From positions 33,418 through 97,417 of the forward strand of contig DATGHU010000026.1 in assembly GCA_035307765.1 (NCBI GenBank): a stretch of DNA of 64,000 nucleotides, given 5' to 3'. The notes under the pieces are model-generated. The model was not told the origin of the DNA. It worked only from the letters and a program-made list of their open reading frames with translations, and did not search any database. Made by a program: the position numbers and the translations under genes. Origin of the DNA: a bacterium (GTDB lineage Bacteria; Sysuimicrobiota; Sysuimicrobiia; Sysuimicrobiales; Segetimicrobiaceae). Below are positions 16,624 through 25,453 of the stretch, piece by piece. How positions within the stretch are numbered: the stretch's first letter is position 1; the number at the start of each line of letters is the position of its first letter.

Positions 16624-17580
16624 CTACGGCCGCGCGTCCAGGCGGTAGCCGATCCCGCGCACGGCGGTGATGCGCACCCCGCCCTTGGGTTCCACCTTCT
16701 TGCGCAGCCAGGCGACATGGGTGTCGAGGGTGCGGGTGTCGCCGAAATAATCGTCCCCCCACACATCCTGCATCAGCCGCTCGCGGCGGACGATCTTGCC
16801 CAGGTGGCGCAGCAGCAGGTGCAGGAGGTCGAACTCCTTGGTGGCCAAGGGCACGCCCTCCCCCGCCACCGTCACCGTGCGCTCGGCGATGTTCATCACC
16901 AACTGGTTGGCGAGGAGCCGGTCCTCCGCCCCCGCCTGCACGACAATCGTCTCCAGGATGTTCGCGATGTCCTCACACCGGTCGGTCATGGCCTCAAGGT
17001 TCTCGCAGATGTCCTTCCATTTAATGATCTCCTTGGCGCTGGCCCGCCCCGAGAACAACCGCTCGATCACCTCCCGCAGCAGGTCGTCCCCGCGGTTCTC
17101 CAGGTTGTGCAGCGCGCGGGTGTGCGGGAACACGTCGTGCATCCCCTTGAGCTGGCCGATCGCCTTCGCCAGCTCTTGGGCGGACTCGAAGACGTTCCGG
17201 CCCATCTCGCGCGCCGACGGGAGCACGCGCTTCACTCGGTGAATCGCCAACCGCGCCGCGGCCGCCTCGATGGCGTCGAGCACGTCGTCGAGATACCCCG
17301 TCAGGGCGCGGAGGGACTCGGTGCTGAACGGGAGGGCGCCGCCGGTCGTCGTGGCCTCGAAGAGGTCTCGGGCGATCGCATCGCCCGTGTGTTCCAGATC
17401 GCGAATCCGCTGCCAGGCCTCGGTCGAGGAGAGACGTCCGTCGAGCATCGACCCAAGCGTCCGGGCCGCCTCCAAGATGCTCCCGGCCAGTTCCTCCAGG
17501 AGCGTGATCGGATATTGAGACGCGCCGGCGGGCGGGGTGTCGGGTTGCGGTGGTCGGCGATCGGGTCCCATGGCCAGCAT
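16624..17580 (-). CDS. PhoU-like (DUF47) domain fused to PhoB/OmpR-type winged helix: candidate one-component phosphate regulator
   Basis: 318 residues in two parts. Residues about 25-215 match the DUF47/PhoU-divergent family of Pit-associated proteins: RDLEHTGDAIARDLFE, YLDDVLDAIEAAAARLAIH, NLENRGDDLLREVIERLF and IIKWKDICENLEAMTDRCED, with the paired acidic metal-site motifs. Residues about 222-316 are a trans_reg_C winged helix: VPLATKEFDLLHLLLRH, GKIVRRERLMQDVWGDDY, RTLDTHVAWLRKKVEPKG and ITAVRGIGYRL. There is no receiver domain. The ATG at 17580 has no clear Shine-Dalgarno. It is the first gene upstream of mgsA-pstSCAB, whose promoters carry Pho boxes. I infer a phosphate-responsive regulator working without phosphorelay. 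Confidence 0.85.
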   Translation of the reverse strand: MLAMGPDRRPPQPDTPPAGASQYPITLLEELAGSILEAARTLGSMLDGRLSSTEAWQRIRDLEHTGDAIARDLFEATTTGGALPFSTESLRALTGYLDDVLDAIEAAAARLAIHRVKRVLPSAREMGRNVFESAQELAKAIGQLKGMHDVFPHTRALHNLENRGDDLLREVIERLFSGRASAKEIIKWKDICENLEAMTDRCEDIANILETIVVQAGAEDRLLANQLVMNIAERTVTVAGEGVPLATKEFDLLHLLLRHLGKIVRRERLMQDVWGDDYFGDTRTLDTHVAWLRKKVEPKGGVRITAVRGIGYRLDARP

Positions 17581-17618
17581 CCATCATACCGCACGCGTCC
17601 ACCCTGTGCCTCTGCTGG

Positions 17619-17669
17619 GCCGGCCGCGGCTGGAGGAAACCCCGCTGGAGGAAACCCCGCCGGCCGCGG
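17619..17669. repeat. nested direct repeats upstream of the PhoU-like regulator
   Basis: A 15-bp unit GCTGGAGGAAACCCC occurs twice in tandem (17629-17643, 17644-17658). The pair is bracketed by two copies of GCCGGCCGCGG (17619-17629, 17659-17669). It lies 39 bp upstream of the regulator start. It may be an operator array or a recent slippage duplication. Confidence 0.7.
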
Positions 17670-17683
17670 CGCATTGAGGCGGT

Positions 17684-17711
17684 GTGACCCCGGTGGATCC
17701 GCCGGGGTCAC
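17684..17711. promoter_or_regulatory. 28-bp dyad in the divergent regulator/dehydrogenase intergenic region
   Basis: Perfect 10-bp arms GTGACCCCGG and CCGGGGTCAC flank a centre containing the palindrome GGATCC. It sits 49 bp upstream of the GlxR-like gene and about 100 bp upstream of the regulator. It looks like a dimeric repressor site or a transcript-end hairpin; there is no U-tract. Confidence 0.5.
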
Positions 17712-17760
17712 GCCTGCACGGCAAACCCGCGCATCCGCGCACCGAAGCGAGGTGACGTTT

Positions 17761-18654
17761 GTGAGCGAACGCATCGGCTTCATCGGCCTCGGCATCATGG
17801 GGCGCCCCATGGCCGGCCACCTGCTGGACGCCAAATACCCGATCACGGTCTGGAACCGCACCCGCGGCAAGATGGCGGCGCTGGTGGAGCGCGGCGCCGT
17901 CGCGGGGACGTCGCCGCGGGACGTGGCCTCCCGGAGCGACATCACGATCACGATGGTCGCCGACACGCCGGACGCGGTCGAGGTGATCCTCGGGCCGGAG
18001 GGCGTCATCCACGGGGTCCGCGCGGGCAGCGTCGTCGTGGACATGAGCACCATCTCGCCGGTCGCGACCCGCGAGATGACCGCCAAGCTGGCCGAGCGGG
18101 GCGCGGAGATGCTTGACGCGCCGGTGTCCGGCGGCGAGAAGGGGGCGATCGAGGCGACGCTCTCGATCATGGCGGGAGGGAAGCCGGCGGTGTTCGAGCG
18201 GGTCCTGCCGGTGTTTCAGCGAATGGGCAAGCAGATCGTCCACCTGGGGGAGTCGGGCGCCGGCCAGGTCACGAAAGCCTGCAACCAACTCGTCCTGTCG
18301 CTGACCCTGCTCGGCGTGGCCGAGGCGCTGACGATGGCGCGGAAGGCCGGGGTCGATCCGGCCAAGGTGCGGGCGGCGCTGCTCGGGGGATTCGCCCAGA
18401 GCCGGGTGCTCGAGCTGCACGGCCAGCGGATGCTCGACCAAAACTTCGAGCCCGGGTTCCGCACCAAGCTCTACCACAAGGACATGGGGATTGTGATGGA
18501 AACCGGCCGATCGGTCGCCATGCCGCTCGTCGGCGGCGGCCTCGCCGCGCAACTGTACCAGATCGCGATGAATCAAGGGCTCGGCGAGAAGGACTACTCC
18601 GTCCTGGCGCAGGTCGTCGCCGGGCTCGGCGGCACCGAGCCGCGCGCGCGCTGA
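17761..18654 (+). CDS. 2-hydroxy-3-oxopropionate reductase/3-hydroxyisobutyrate dehydrogenase family
   Basis: 297-residue beta-hydroxyacid dehydrogenase. It has the Rossmann motif RIGFIGLGIMGRPMAGHLL, the substrate loop EMLDAPVSGGEKGAIEATLS, GAGQVTKACNQ with the catalytic Lys, and the C-terminal segment KDMGIVMETG. The Ser-Gly-Gly-x-x-Gly-Ala pattern fits tartronate semialdehyde reductases (GarR/GlxR) better than 3-hydroxyisobutyrate dehydrogenase, but substrate cannot be settled. The GTG at 17761 follows GAGGTG. It is upstream of the acyl-CoA mutase operon, which has its own promoter. Confidence 0.88.
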   Translation: MSERIGFIGLGIMGRPMAGHLLDAKYPITVWNRTRGKMAALVERGAVAGTSPRDVASRSDITITMVADTPDAVEVILGPEGVIHGVRAGSVVVDMSTISPVATREMTAKLAERGAEMLDAPVSGGEKGAIEATLSIMAGGKPAVFERVLPVFQRMGKQIVHLGESGAGQVTKACNQLVLSLTLLGVAEALTMARKAGVDPAKVRAALLGGFAQSRVLELHGQRMLDQNFEPGFRTKLYHKDMGIVMETGRSVAMPLVGGGLAAQLYQIAMNQGLGEKDYSVLAQVVAGLGGTEPRAR

Positions 18655-18668
18655 CCGCCCCACCTTCG

Positions 18669-18698
18669 TTGACAGCGGCGGAGGCGCCGGGCTAGAAT
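18669..18698 (+). promoter_or_regulatory. sigma-70 type promoter of the acyl-CoA mutase operon
   Basis: TTGACA (18669-18674), an 18-bp spacer and TAGAAT (18693-18698), 64 nt before the mutase GTG. The leader contains a short GACCG/CGGTC stem-loop but nothing resembling a cobalamin riboswitch. Confidence 0.75.
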
Positions 18699-18762
18699 TT
18701 GCCTGGATCCCGGATCCGCGCATGACCGGGGGACCGTTCGGTCGCACCCGAGGAGGTGCCCG

Positions 18763-20466
18763 GTGGCCACGACCAAACGCCCCACGGGTCCCCCCGACCC
18801 CACCCTCGCCGACCCGAGAGGGGACTGGGCGGCCGCCGAACTGAAGGCCGCTCTGGCCCGGGCGCCGGAGCGTCGGGAGCACTTCGAGACCCTGTCCGGG
18901 CTCCCCGTGGAGCGGATCTACGGCCCCGAAGACCTCGCCGGGCTCGACTACGCCGAACGCATCGGGCTTCCCGGGCGCTACCCGTTCACCCGGGGACCCT
19001 ACCCGACGATGTACCGGTCCCGACCGTGGACGATGCGCCAGATCGCCGGATTCGGGACCGCCGCCGACACCAATGCCCGGCTCAAGTACCTGATCGCCCA
19101 GGGCCAGACCGGCATCTCGATCGACTTCGACATGCCGACGCTGATGGGTTACGACTCCGACGACCCGCGCGCGCGCGGCGAAGTGGGCCGGGAAGGCGTC
19201 GCGGTCGACACCCTCGACGACCTCGACGGGATCCTCGATGGCATCGACATCGGCGCGATCAGCGTGTCGATGACGATCAACCCCACGGCGTGGATCCTCT
19301 TTTCCATGTACCTCGCGCTCGCCGAGCGGCGCGGGGTTCCGCGGGAGGCACTCTCGGGGACGGTGCAGGCCGACATCCTAAAGGAATACATCGCCCAAAA
19401 GGAATGGCTCTACCCCATTCCGGCGGGGATGCGCATCGTGCGCGACCTGATCATCTACAGCGCGCGCCATCTTTCCCGCTACAACCCCATCAACATCAGC
19501 GGGTACCATATCCGCGAGGCGGGGGCGACGGCGATTCAAGAAGCCGCCTTTACCCTCGCCAACGGCATCGCCTACGTGGAGGAAGTGGTCCGCAAGGGGA
19601 TGGCGGTCGACGAGTTCGCCCCCCGCCTCGCCTTCTACTTCATCGCCGAGCGCGACTTCTTCGAAGAGGTCGCCAAGTTCCGCGCGGCGAGGCGGATCTG
19701 GGCCGCCACGATGCGCGACCGGTTCGGCGCGCGGAACCCGGAGTCGATGCGCCTCCGCTTCCACTGCCAGACGGCCGGGAGCAGCCTCACCGCCCGAGAA
19801 CCCCTCAACAACGTCGCCCGCACGGCGCTGCAGGCCCTCTCCGCCGTCCTCGGCGGCGCACAGAGCCTGCACACCAACGGCATGGACGAGGCGCTGGCGA
19901 TCCCTTCGGAACTCGCGATGAAGGTGGCGCTGCGCACGCAGCAGATCATCCTCGACGAAACGGGAACGGCGAACACGATCGACCCGCTGGCCGGCAGTTA
20001 TTATCTGGAGACGCTCACCAACCAGGTGGAAGAGGGCGTGCGCGCCTACATCGCCCGGATCGACGACCTGGGGGGCGCGGTGGAGGCGGCCGGCCAGAAC
20101 TTCTTTCAGACCGAGATCGCCGACGCCGCCTACCGCTATCAGCGGCGAAAGGAACACGGAGATCTGACGGTCGTCGGCGTCAACAAGCACGTGGACCCCG
20201 CCGAGTCTCAGGTCATCCCCTTCGCGCTGCAGGAAGTGGACCCGGGTGCGGAAGCGCGGCAGAAGCAGCGGCTCGCCGCCGTCCGGGGGCGGCGCGACCC
20301 CCAGCGGGTGGCACGATGCCTGGCGGAGCTGACCGCCGTGGCCCGCGGCGACGACAACCTGATCCCGCCCACGATCGATGCGGTCAAAGCCGACGCCACG
20401 GTGGGGGAGATCGTCAACGCCCTGCGGGGCGTGTTCGGGACCTACGTTGAGCACCCGGTCTTTTGA
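18763..20466 (+). CDS. hcmA: 2-hydroxyisobutyryl-CoA mutase-like large subunit (B12-dependent acyl-CoA mutase)
   Basis: 567-residue catalytic subunit of the methylmalonyl-CoA mutase superfamily without the B12-binding domain. Strings include [52 protein letters not shown] and [19 protein letters not shown]. Substrate positions differ from methylmalonyl-CoA mutase: Ile94 replaces the Tyr89 equivalent, Asp121 the Ala116 equivalent and Gln212 the Arg207 equivalent. The spacings (27 and 91 residues) match Ile90/Asp117/Gln208 of 2-hydroxyisobutyryl-CoA mutase. It likely interconverts branched 2-hydroxyacyl-CoA and 3-hydroxybutyryl-CoA. GTG start with AGGAGGTG; the small subunit follows. Confidence 0.85.
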   Translation: MATTKRPTGPPDPTLADPRGDWAAAELKAALARAPERREHFETLSGLPVERIYGPEDLAGLDYAERIGLPGRYPFTRGPYPTMYRSRPWTMRQIAGFGTAADTNARLKYLIAQGQTGISIDFDMPTLMGYDSDDPRARGEVGREGVAVDTLDDLDGILDGIDIGAISVSMTINPTAWILFSMYLALAERRGVPREALSGTVQADILKEYIAQKEWLYPIPAGMRIVRDLIIYSARHLSRYNPINISGYHIREAGATAIQEAAFTLANGIAYVEEVVRKGMAVDEFAPRLAFYFIAERDFFEEVAKFRAARRIWAATMRDRFGARNPESMRLRFHCQTAGSSLTAREPLNNVARTALQALSAVLGGAQSLHTNGMDEALAIPSELAMKVALRTQQIILDETGTANTIDPLAGSYYLETLTNQVEEGVRAYIARIDDLGGAVEAAGQNFFQTEIADAAYRYQRRKEHGDLTVVGVNKHVDPAESQVIPFALQEVDPGAEARQKQRLAAVRGRRDPQRVARCLAELTAVARGDDNLIPPTIDAVKADATVGEIVNALRGVFGTYVEHPVF

Positions 20467-20497
20467 ACGGACGGATGGCGCCGCCCCCCGGGGGCCG

Positions 20498-20932
20498 GTG
20501 CGCATCCTCATGGCCAAGGTGGGGTTGGACGGCCACGACCGGGGGGTGAAGGTCGTGGCGCGGGCCCTCCGCGACGCGGGCTTCGAGGTCATCTACACCG
20601 GCCTGCACCGCACCCCGGAGGAAGTGGCCCTGGCGGCCGTGCAGGAAGACGTCGACGTGATCGGGGTGAGCATTCTTTCCGGCGCCCACATGGCGCTGGT
20701 GCCGCCGCTCCTCGAACAGCTGAGGGCCGACGACGCCGCGGACATCAAAGTGGTGGTGGGCGGGGTGATCCCGGCCGCCGATCGCCAGAAGCTGTGCGAC
20801 CTGGGGGCGGCGGCGGTCTTCGACCAGGACACGGCGACGGATGAGATCGTCAACTGGATCGCTCACGCGCTGCGCCGGCCGGGCCCCGACATCCCGGCCG
20901 GGAGCCCCCGAGCTCCCCGTGGATCAGGATAG
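20498..20932 (+). CDS. hcmB: B12-binding small subunit of the acyl-CoA mutase
   Basis: 144-residue cobalamin-binding domain: [18 protein letters not shown] carries the Asp-x-His-x-x-Gly motif whose His coordinates cobalt, followed by [19 protein letters not shown] and [15 protein letters not shown]. The start is taken as GTG at 20498 ([10 protein letters not shown]); an internal ATG at 20510 is possible. It is separate from the large subunit, as in 2-hydroxyisobutyryl- and isobutyryl-CoA mutases. It overlaps the next gene by 14 nt. Confidence 0.9.
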   Translation: MRILMAKVGLDGHDRGVKVVARALRDAGFEVIYTGLHRTPEEVALAAVQEDVDVIGVSILSGAHMALVPPLLEQLRADDAADIKVVVGGVIPAADRQKLCDLGAAAVFDQDTATDEIVNWIAHALRRPGPDIPAGSPRAPRGSG

Positions 20933-22352
20933 CCGCTGGCCGCCCGTCTACGACGAGCGATTCCTTCCCGACCCGCGGGAGCGGTACTGGTCCCCGCAGC
21001 GGGAGACCATGCCGGCTGGGGACCGGGATGCCTTTGTGCTGCGCCGCCTTCGGGCGATCACCCGCTGGGCGTGGGAGCGATCGCCCTTTTACCGGGCGAA
21101 GTGGACCGCCGCCGGCGTGCATCCGGATGCGCTCCGGACGCTGCCGGACCTGCAGCGCTTCCCGGTGGTGACCAAGGCCGAACTCCGCAGGGAACAGAAC
21201 GAGCACCCCCCGTTCGGTCGGTACCTGTGCATCGACCGCCCGGAGGTGGCGCGGATCCACGGCACGTCGGGAACCACCGGCAGGCCCACCGCGTTTGCGA
21301 TCGGGAGAGACGATTGGCGGCGCATCGCGAGCGCCCACGCCCGCATCATGTGGGGGATGGGCCTCCGGCCGGGGGACACCCTCTTCATCGCGTCGTTTTT
21401 CAGCCTCTACATCGGGAGCTGGGGCGCGCTGGTCGGCGGTGAGCGGCTGGGCGCAACCTGCTTCCCGTTCGGGGCGGGGCTCCCGGGCCAGACGCTGATG
21501 GCGTTGCGCTGGCTGCTGGACACGAAACCGACCGGCTTTTACGGGACCCCCTCCTACGCCCTTCACCTGGCAGGGGTGGCGGCGAGGGAACGGGTCGACC
21601 CCCGGGACTTCGGGCTTCGTATCATGTTCTTCTCCGGCGAGCCGGGAGCGGGCATCCCGGCGACCAAACGGACGATCGAGGACACCTTCGGCGCCGCCGC
21701 GGTCGACTGCGGCAGCATGGCCGAAATGACGCCGTGGATGAGCAACGCGGAGTGCGAGTACCGGTGCGGGATGCATCTGTGGCAGGACATCGTCTACTGT
21801 GAAGTCTGCGACCCTCAGCGCTTCGAGCCCGTCCCCTTCGGACAGGAGGGCACGCCGGTCTACACGCACCTGGAGCGAACGTCACAACCCATGATCCGGC
21901 TGGTGTCGGGGGACCTCACGCGGTGGGTGAACGACCCCTGCGAGTGCGGGCGGACGTATCCCCGCCTCCCCCGCGGCATCTACGGCCGACTCGACGACAT
22001 GTGCATCGTGCGCGGCGCCAACATCTACCCCAGCGCGATCGAGGACGTCCTGCGGGCGGTGGAGGGATTCGGCGGAGAGTTCCAGATGGTGATCAGCCGG
22101 GATCGGGCGATGGACGAGCTGATCGTCCGGGTCGAGTACAGCGAGGCCTGGGCCCGGCAGGCGGAAGGAGCGCCCGGCGTCCTGGAGGCGCTGCGCGAGC
22201 GCGCGACGGCACGCCTCAGGTCCGTGATCGGCATCCGGCCGATCGTCAGGCTCGAACCGCCGGGCACCCTGCCCCGCACCGAGTTCAAGGCCAGGCGGCT
22301 CGTCGACAATCGGGCCCTCTACGAGGAAAGCATGCGGTCGCCTAAGCGGTGA
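20919..22352 (+). CDS. PaaK-like acyl-CoA ligase (AMP-forming), candidate 2-hydroxyisobutyrate-CoA ligase
   Basis: 477-residue adenylate-forming CoA ligase of the phenylacetate-CoA ligase type. Motifs: [20 protein letters not shown] (P-loop), [19 protein letters not shown] and [20 protein letters not shown] (hinge region), with [11 protein letters not shown] near the C-terminus in place of the usual Lys motif PRTEGK. The GTG at 20919 overlaps the small-subunit gene. Known 2-hydroxyisobutyrate-CoA ligases are PaaK-like and are encoded beside hcmA/hcmB, so this position suggests activation of the mutase substrate. A phenylacetate ligase role is less likely because no paa genes are present. Confidence 0.82.
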   Translation: MDQDSRWPPVYDERFLPDPRERYWSPQRETMPAGDRDAFVLRRLRAITRWAWERSPFYRAKWTAAGVHPDALRTLPDLQRFPVVTKAELRREQNEHPPFGRYLCIDRPEVARIHGTSGTTGRPTAFAIGRDDWRRIASAHARIMWGMGLRPGDTLFIASFFSLYIGSWGALVGGERLGATCFPFGAGLPGQTLMALRWLLDTKPTGFYGTPSYALHLAGVAARERVDPRDFGLRIMFFSGEPGAGIPATKRTIEDTFGAAAVDCGSMAEMTPWMSNAECEYRCGMHLWQDIVYCEVCDPQRFEPVPFGQEGTPVYTHLERTSQPMIRLVSGDLTRWVNDPCECGRTYPRLPRGIYGRLDDMCIVRGANIYPSAIEDVLRAVEGFGGEFQMVISRDRAMDELIVRVEYSEAWARQAEGAPGVLEALRERATARLRSVIGIRPIVRLEPPGTLPRTEFKARRLVDNRALYEESMRSPKR

Positions 22353-23386
22353 GGAGCGGGTCCGGCCGCCGCCGCGGTCCGTCGCCGGCCCGAGGGGGCG
22401 AACCCCTGTCCCCGGGATCCGTCCCGCCCCGCGCGGCCGATGGGCCGCCGGAGCTGACCATCGATTTCGACAACCGCCGCCAGCTGGCGCGCCTGGTGAC
22501 CCGCATCGAGAACGATCCGGCGTCCGCCGCCGCGATCATCCACCGGGTCTGGGACCGCATCGGCGGGGCCCACCGCATCGGGGTGACGGGCCCTCCCGGG
22601 GTGGGCAAGAGCACGCTCGTCGACCACCTGATCGCCATGGCCCGGGCGGCGGGGAGCACGGTGGCGGTGGTGGCGGTCGATCCCACCAGCCCGTTCAGCG
22701 GGGGAGCGATCCTCGGCGACCGGGTCCGCATGCTCCGCCACAGCGGCGACCACGGAGTGTACATCCGCAGTATGGCGGCGCGCGAGCACCTCGGCGGGCT
22801 GGCGGGGTCGACGCGCGATGTCGCGCACCTGCTCGATGCGTTCGGCTTTGGCATCGTGCTGCTTGAGACGGTCGGCGTCGGCCAGAGCGAGCTGGACATC
22901 ATGCGCGCGGCCGACACGGTCGTCGTGGTTACCTCGCCGGGGCTGGGCGATTCGATCCAAATGCTCAAAGCCGGGATTCTGGAAATCGCGGACCTGCTCG
23001 TGGTCAACAAGTCCGATCGCCCGGGCGCCAAGGAGGCGGTCCTTCAGCTGCGCGAGCTGCAGCACCTCGCGCGGCGATCGTCCCCCTGGGAGGTGCCGAT
23101 CCTCGAGACGGTGGGGAGCGAGGGCACCGGGGTCGAGGAGCTGTGGCGGATGACCCGCCGGCATTGGGAGTACCTCGAGGCCTCCGGCGAGCTCGCCGTG
23201 CGTCGCGCCCGGCGGGCGGAGCGAGAGGTCCTGGACCTGGTGGAACGGGGGTTGGCCGTTCACGTGCGGGCCAAACTCGACGGCCACTCCGCGCTCGGTC
23301 AGATCCTCGACCGGGCGAAGAGCCAGGCGATCGACCCGCACTCGGCGGCCGGCGCGCTCCTCGACCACCTCCTGCGCCACCCGTAG
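22349..23386 (+). CDS. meaB: MeaB/ArgK-type G3E GTPase, mutase chaperone
   Basis: 345-residue P-loop GTPase. Walker A is GVTGPPGVGKSTLVDHL, then VAVDPTSPFSGGAILGDRVRM (MeaB signature), FGIVLLETVGVGQSELDIM (switch) and LLVVNKSDRPGAKEA (NKSD). It loads and protects adenosylcobalamin on mutases such as the one encoded just upstream; in 2-hydroxyisobutyryl-CoA mutase operons it is called MeaH. The GTG at 22349 overlaps the ligase stop (GTGA). The N-terminal ~30 residues are low-complexity Arg/Gly/Pro and are not part of the fold. Confidence 0.93.
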   Translation: MRSGSGRRRGPSPARGGEPLSPGSVPPRAADGPPELTIDFDNRRQLARLVTRIENDPASAAAIIHRVWDRIGGAHRIGVTGPPGVGKSTLVDHLIAMARAAGSTVAVVAVDPTSPFSGGAILGDRVRMLRHSGDHGVYIRSMAAREHLGGLAGSTRDVAHLLDAFGFGIVLLETVGVGQSELDIMRAADTVVVVTSPGLGDSIQMLKAGILEIADLLVVNKSDRPGAKEAVLQLRELQHLARRSSPWEVPILETVGSEGTGVEELWRMTRRHWEYLEASGELAVRRARRAEREVLDLVERGLAVHVRAKLDGHSALGQILDRAKSQAIDPHSAAGALLDHLLRHP

Positions 23387-23436
23387 CGGCAGCAAGAGGA
23401 ACACGGCGCCGGCGCACCGGCGAAGGTGGGATTCGA

Positions 23437-24384
23437 ATGGTCAGCGATCCACCCCAGGCGGAGGCGGCTCCGGGGGTGCGCAGCGTCGATCTGTGGGATC
23501 GGGGTCTCGCGCACCACACCTCCGGATACCTGATCGACGCGCCGCGCCCCGCGCTGGTGGAGACGGGCCCCGCCCGCAGCACCCCGGTGTGGCTGCGGGC
23601 GCTTCGGGAGCTCGGCATCGCGCCGGAGGATCTCGCCTACATCATTGTCACGCACATTCACCTCGACCACGCCGGCGGCGTCGGCACCCTGTTGCCACAC
23701 GCCCCGGCGGCCCGGGTCGTCGTCCACCGCCGCGGCGCACGCCACCTCACCGACCCCGCCCGGCTGGTCGCCGGCGCCCGCGAGGTGTTTGGCGACAAAC
23801 TCGAGGCATACTTTGGGCTGCCCGAACCGGTCCCGGAGGCGCGGCTGCTGGTCCCCGAACCCGGGGCCGACCTGGATTTGGGCGACGGCCACCGGCTGCG
23901 CTTCTTCGACGCCCCCGGCCACGCCGGACACCAGCATATGATCCTGGACGCGGGGGCGGGCTGCCTGTTCTCGGGAGACGAACTCGGGAGCCGGTTCGTG
24001 GATATCGCCGGCGACTACGTGCTCCCCGATACCGCCCCGAACCAGTTCGACCCCGACGCGATGCTGCGCTCGGCGGACCTGCTGCGCACGCTGCGCCCTG
24101 GGGCGGTGCTCTTTTCGCACTTCGGCCGCTACCCGCTCGACGGCGATGCCCTCCGCCGGCGTCTCCACGACCAGGTGGGCGCATTCGTCGCGCTGGGGAC
24201 CTCCGGCATCCAGCCCCCGACATGGGAGCACGTCTACCCGCGCCTGGTCGAGCACGTCCGGCGCGATCTGGCGGCACGGGGCGTGGCCTGGACCGCCGCG
24301 GTCGAGCAGGCGCTGGCCGACCACCTGGAAGTCTCCGCGCAGGGCATCATCGATCACCGCCGCCGACACCCGCCGACCGGGTGA
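23437..24384 (+). CDS. metallo-beta-lactamase-fold hydrolase
   Basis: 315 residues with the two-metal motif IVTHIHLDHAGG (HxHxDH), downstream His in FFDAPGHAGHQHMIL and Asp in CLFSGDELGS, and FSHFG near residue 230. This is a glyoxalase II-like MBL hydrolase. A C-terminal helical extension of about 70 residues follows. The ATG at 23437 has AAGGTGG upstream, 50 nt after meaB. It probably belongs to the mutase operon; a thioesterase or lactonase role would fit but is inference. Confidence 0.85.
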   Translation: MVSDPPQAEAAPGVRSVDLWDRGLAHHTSGYLIDAPRPALVETGPARSTPVWLRALRELGIAPEDLAYIIVTHIHLDHAGGVGTLLPHAPAARVVVHRRGARHLTDPARLVAGAREVFGDKLEAYFGLPEPVPEARLLVPEPGADLDLGDGHRLRFFDAPGHAGHQHMILDAGAGCLFSGDELGSRFVDIAGDYVLPDTAPNQFDPDAMLRSADLLRTLRPGAVLFSHFGRYPLDGDALRRRLHDQVGAFVALGTSGIQPPTWEHVYPRLVEHVRRDLAARGVAWTAAVEQALADHLEVSAQGIIDHRRRHPPTG

Positions 24385-24409
24385 CGGGCGTCCGGCGCGC
24401 GCCTACGCC

Positions 24410-25453
24410 TCAGAGCGTCCAGTACTCGCCGACGATCCTCCGCACCGCGCGCGCGCGGGCCTGGGCCACGCTAAACGGCACCTCGCGCACCTCGGCTCCC
24501 GCTTCCGCCGCGCGGGCATCGATCCCGGTGAACCCCTCCAGCGTCGCGGCAACGGAGTAGGCGAGCGCACTCAGGTCGTAGCCGCCCTCGAGCATCAGCG
24601 CGATCGGCGTCGCCGGAGCGGCCTCGCGCACCGACCGCGCCAGCCGGCCGAACCCGCGGGCGGTCATGACCATTCCTCCCAACGGGTCGGCGTGATGCGC
24701 GTCGTAGCCGGCGGAGACCACGATCAACGGCGGCGCCACGGCGTGGAGCAGCGGGATCACCACCTCCTCGAACAGGTGCTGGTACCCGCCGTCGCCGATC
24801 CCCGCGGGGAGGGGGATGTTGATCGTGGTGCCCTCCCCCGGCCCCTCGCCCATTTCCTCCAGCCCCCCCGTCCCCGGATACCAGGCCTCCTGATGAAGCG
24901 AACAGCAGACGACGGCCGGATCGCGGTAGAAGATCTCCTGCGTCCCGTTGCCGTGATGCACGTCCCAGTCCAGGATGAAGACGCGGGCCAGGCCGTGCGC
25001 GTCGAGCGCGTGGCGGGCCGCGAGCGCCGCGTTGTTGAAGATGCAGAAGCCCCGTCCCTCGCCGGGCCCGGCATGGTGGCCGGGCGGCCGGACCAGCGCG
25101 GCCGCCACCCCCGACTCGCGGCGGATCACCGTGTCCACGGCCAGCAACGCCCCTCCGGCGGCCCGCCGCGCCGCGCCATCGGAGGCCGGCGCGACCGGGG
25201 TGTCGGGATCGAGGGAACCGCCGCCGGCGGCGGCCAAGTCGTGGACCCGCCGGATGTACGCCCGCGTGTGCACGCGTGCCAGTGTATCCTCGTCGACCGG
25301 CTCGGGGGTCGGATGCTCGCACGCCTCCCAGAGCGGCGTCCGCCGGAGGAGGGATTCGATCGCGGCCACGCGCTCCGGCCGCTCCGGGTGACCGGGGAAG
25401 GTGAGGTGCCTGCGGTAGTCGGGGTGCGTGATCAGCACGGGGGGCTCGGTCAC
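24410..25453 (-). CDS. histone deacetylase-family (HDAC/AcuC-like) amidohydrolase
   Basis: 347 residues. Zn-dependent deacetylase fold: LITHPDYRRHLTFPGHPERP at the N-terminus, catalytic His pair in ALVRPPGHHAGPGEGRGFC, metal ligands in ILDWDVHHGNGTQEIFY, then VSAGYDAHHADPLGGM and LEGGYDLSALA. Bacterial relatives act on acetylated lysines, polyamines or acetoin-linked substrates. The GTG at 25453 overlaps the rpe stop as GTGA. It is convergent with the MBL gene (25 nt gap). Confidence 0.92.
   Translation of the reverse strand: MTEPPVLITHPDYRRHLTFPGHPERPERVAAIESLLRRTPLWEACEHPTPEPVDEDTLARVHTRAYIRRVHDLAAAGGGSLDPDTPVAPASDGAARRAAGGALLAVDTVIRRESGVAAALVRPPGHHAGPGEGRGFCIFNNAALAARHALDAHGLARVFILDWDVHHGNGTQEIFYRDPAVVCCSLHQEAWYPGTGGLEEMGEGPGEGTTINIPLPAGIGDGGYQHLFEEVVIPLLHAVAPPLIVVSAGYDAHHADPLGGMVMTARGFGRLARSVREAAPATPIALMLEGGYDLSALAYSVAATLEGFTGIDARAAEAGAEVREVPFSVAQARARAVRRIVGEYWTL

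Noticed and set aside
18763..20466. Annotation of the large mutase subunit as methylmalonyl-CoA mutase
   Set aside because: The positions that bind the methylmalonyl carboxylate (Tyr and Arg) are Ile and Gln here, and Ala is Asp, matching 2-hydroxyisobutyryl-CoA mutase instead.
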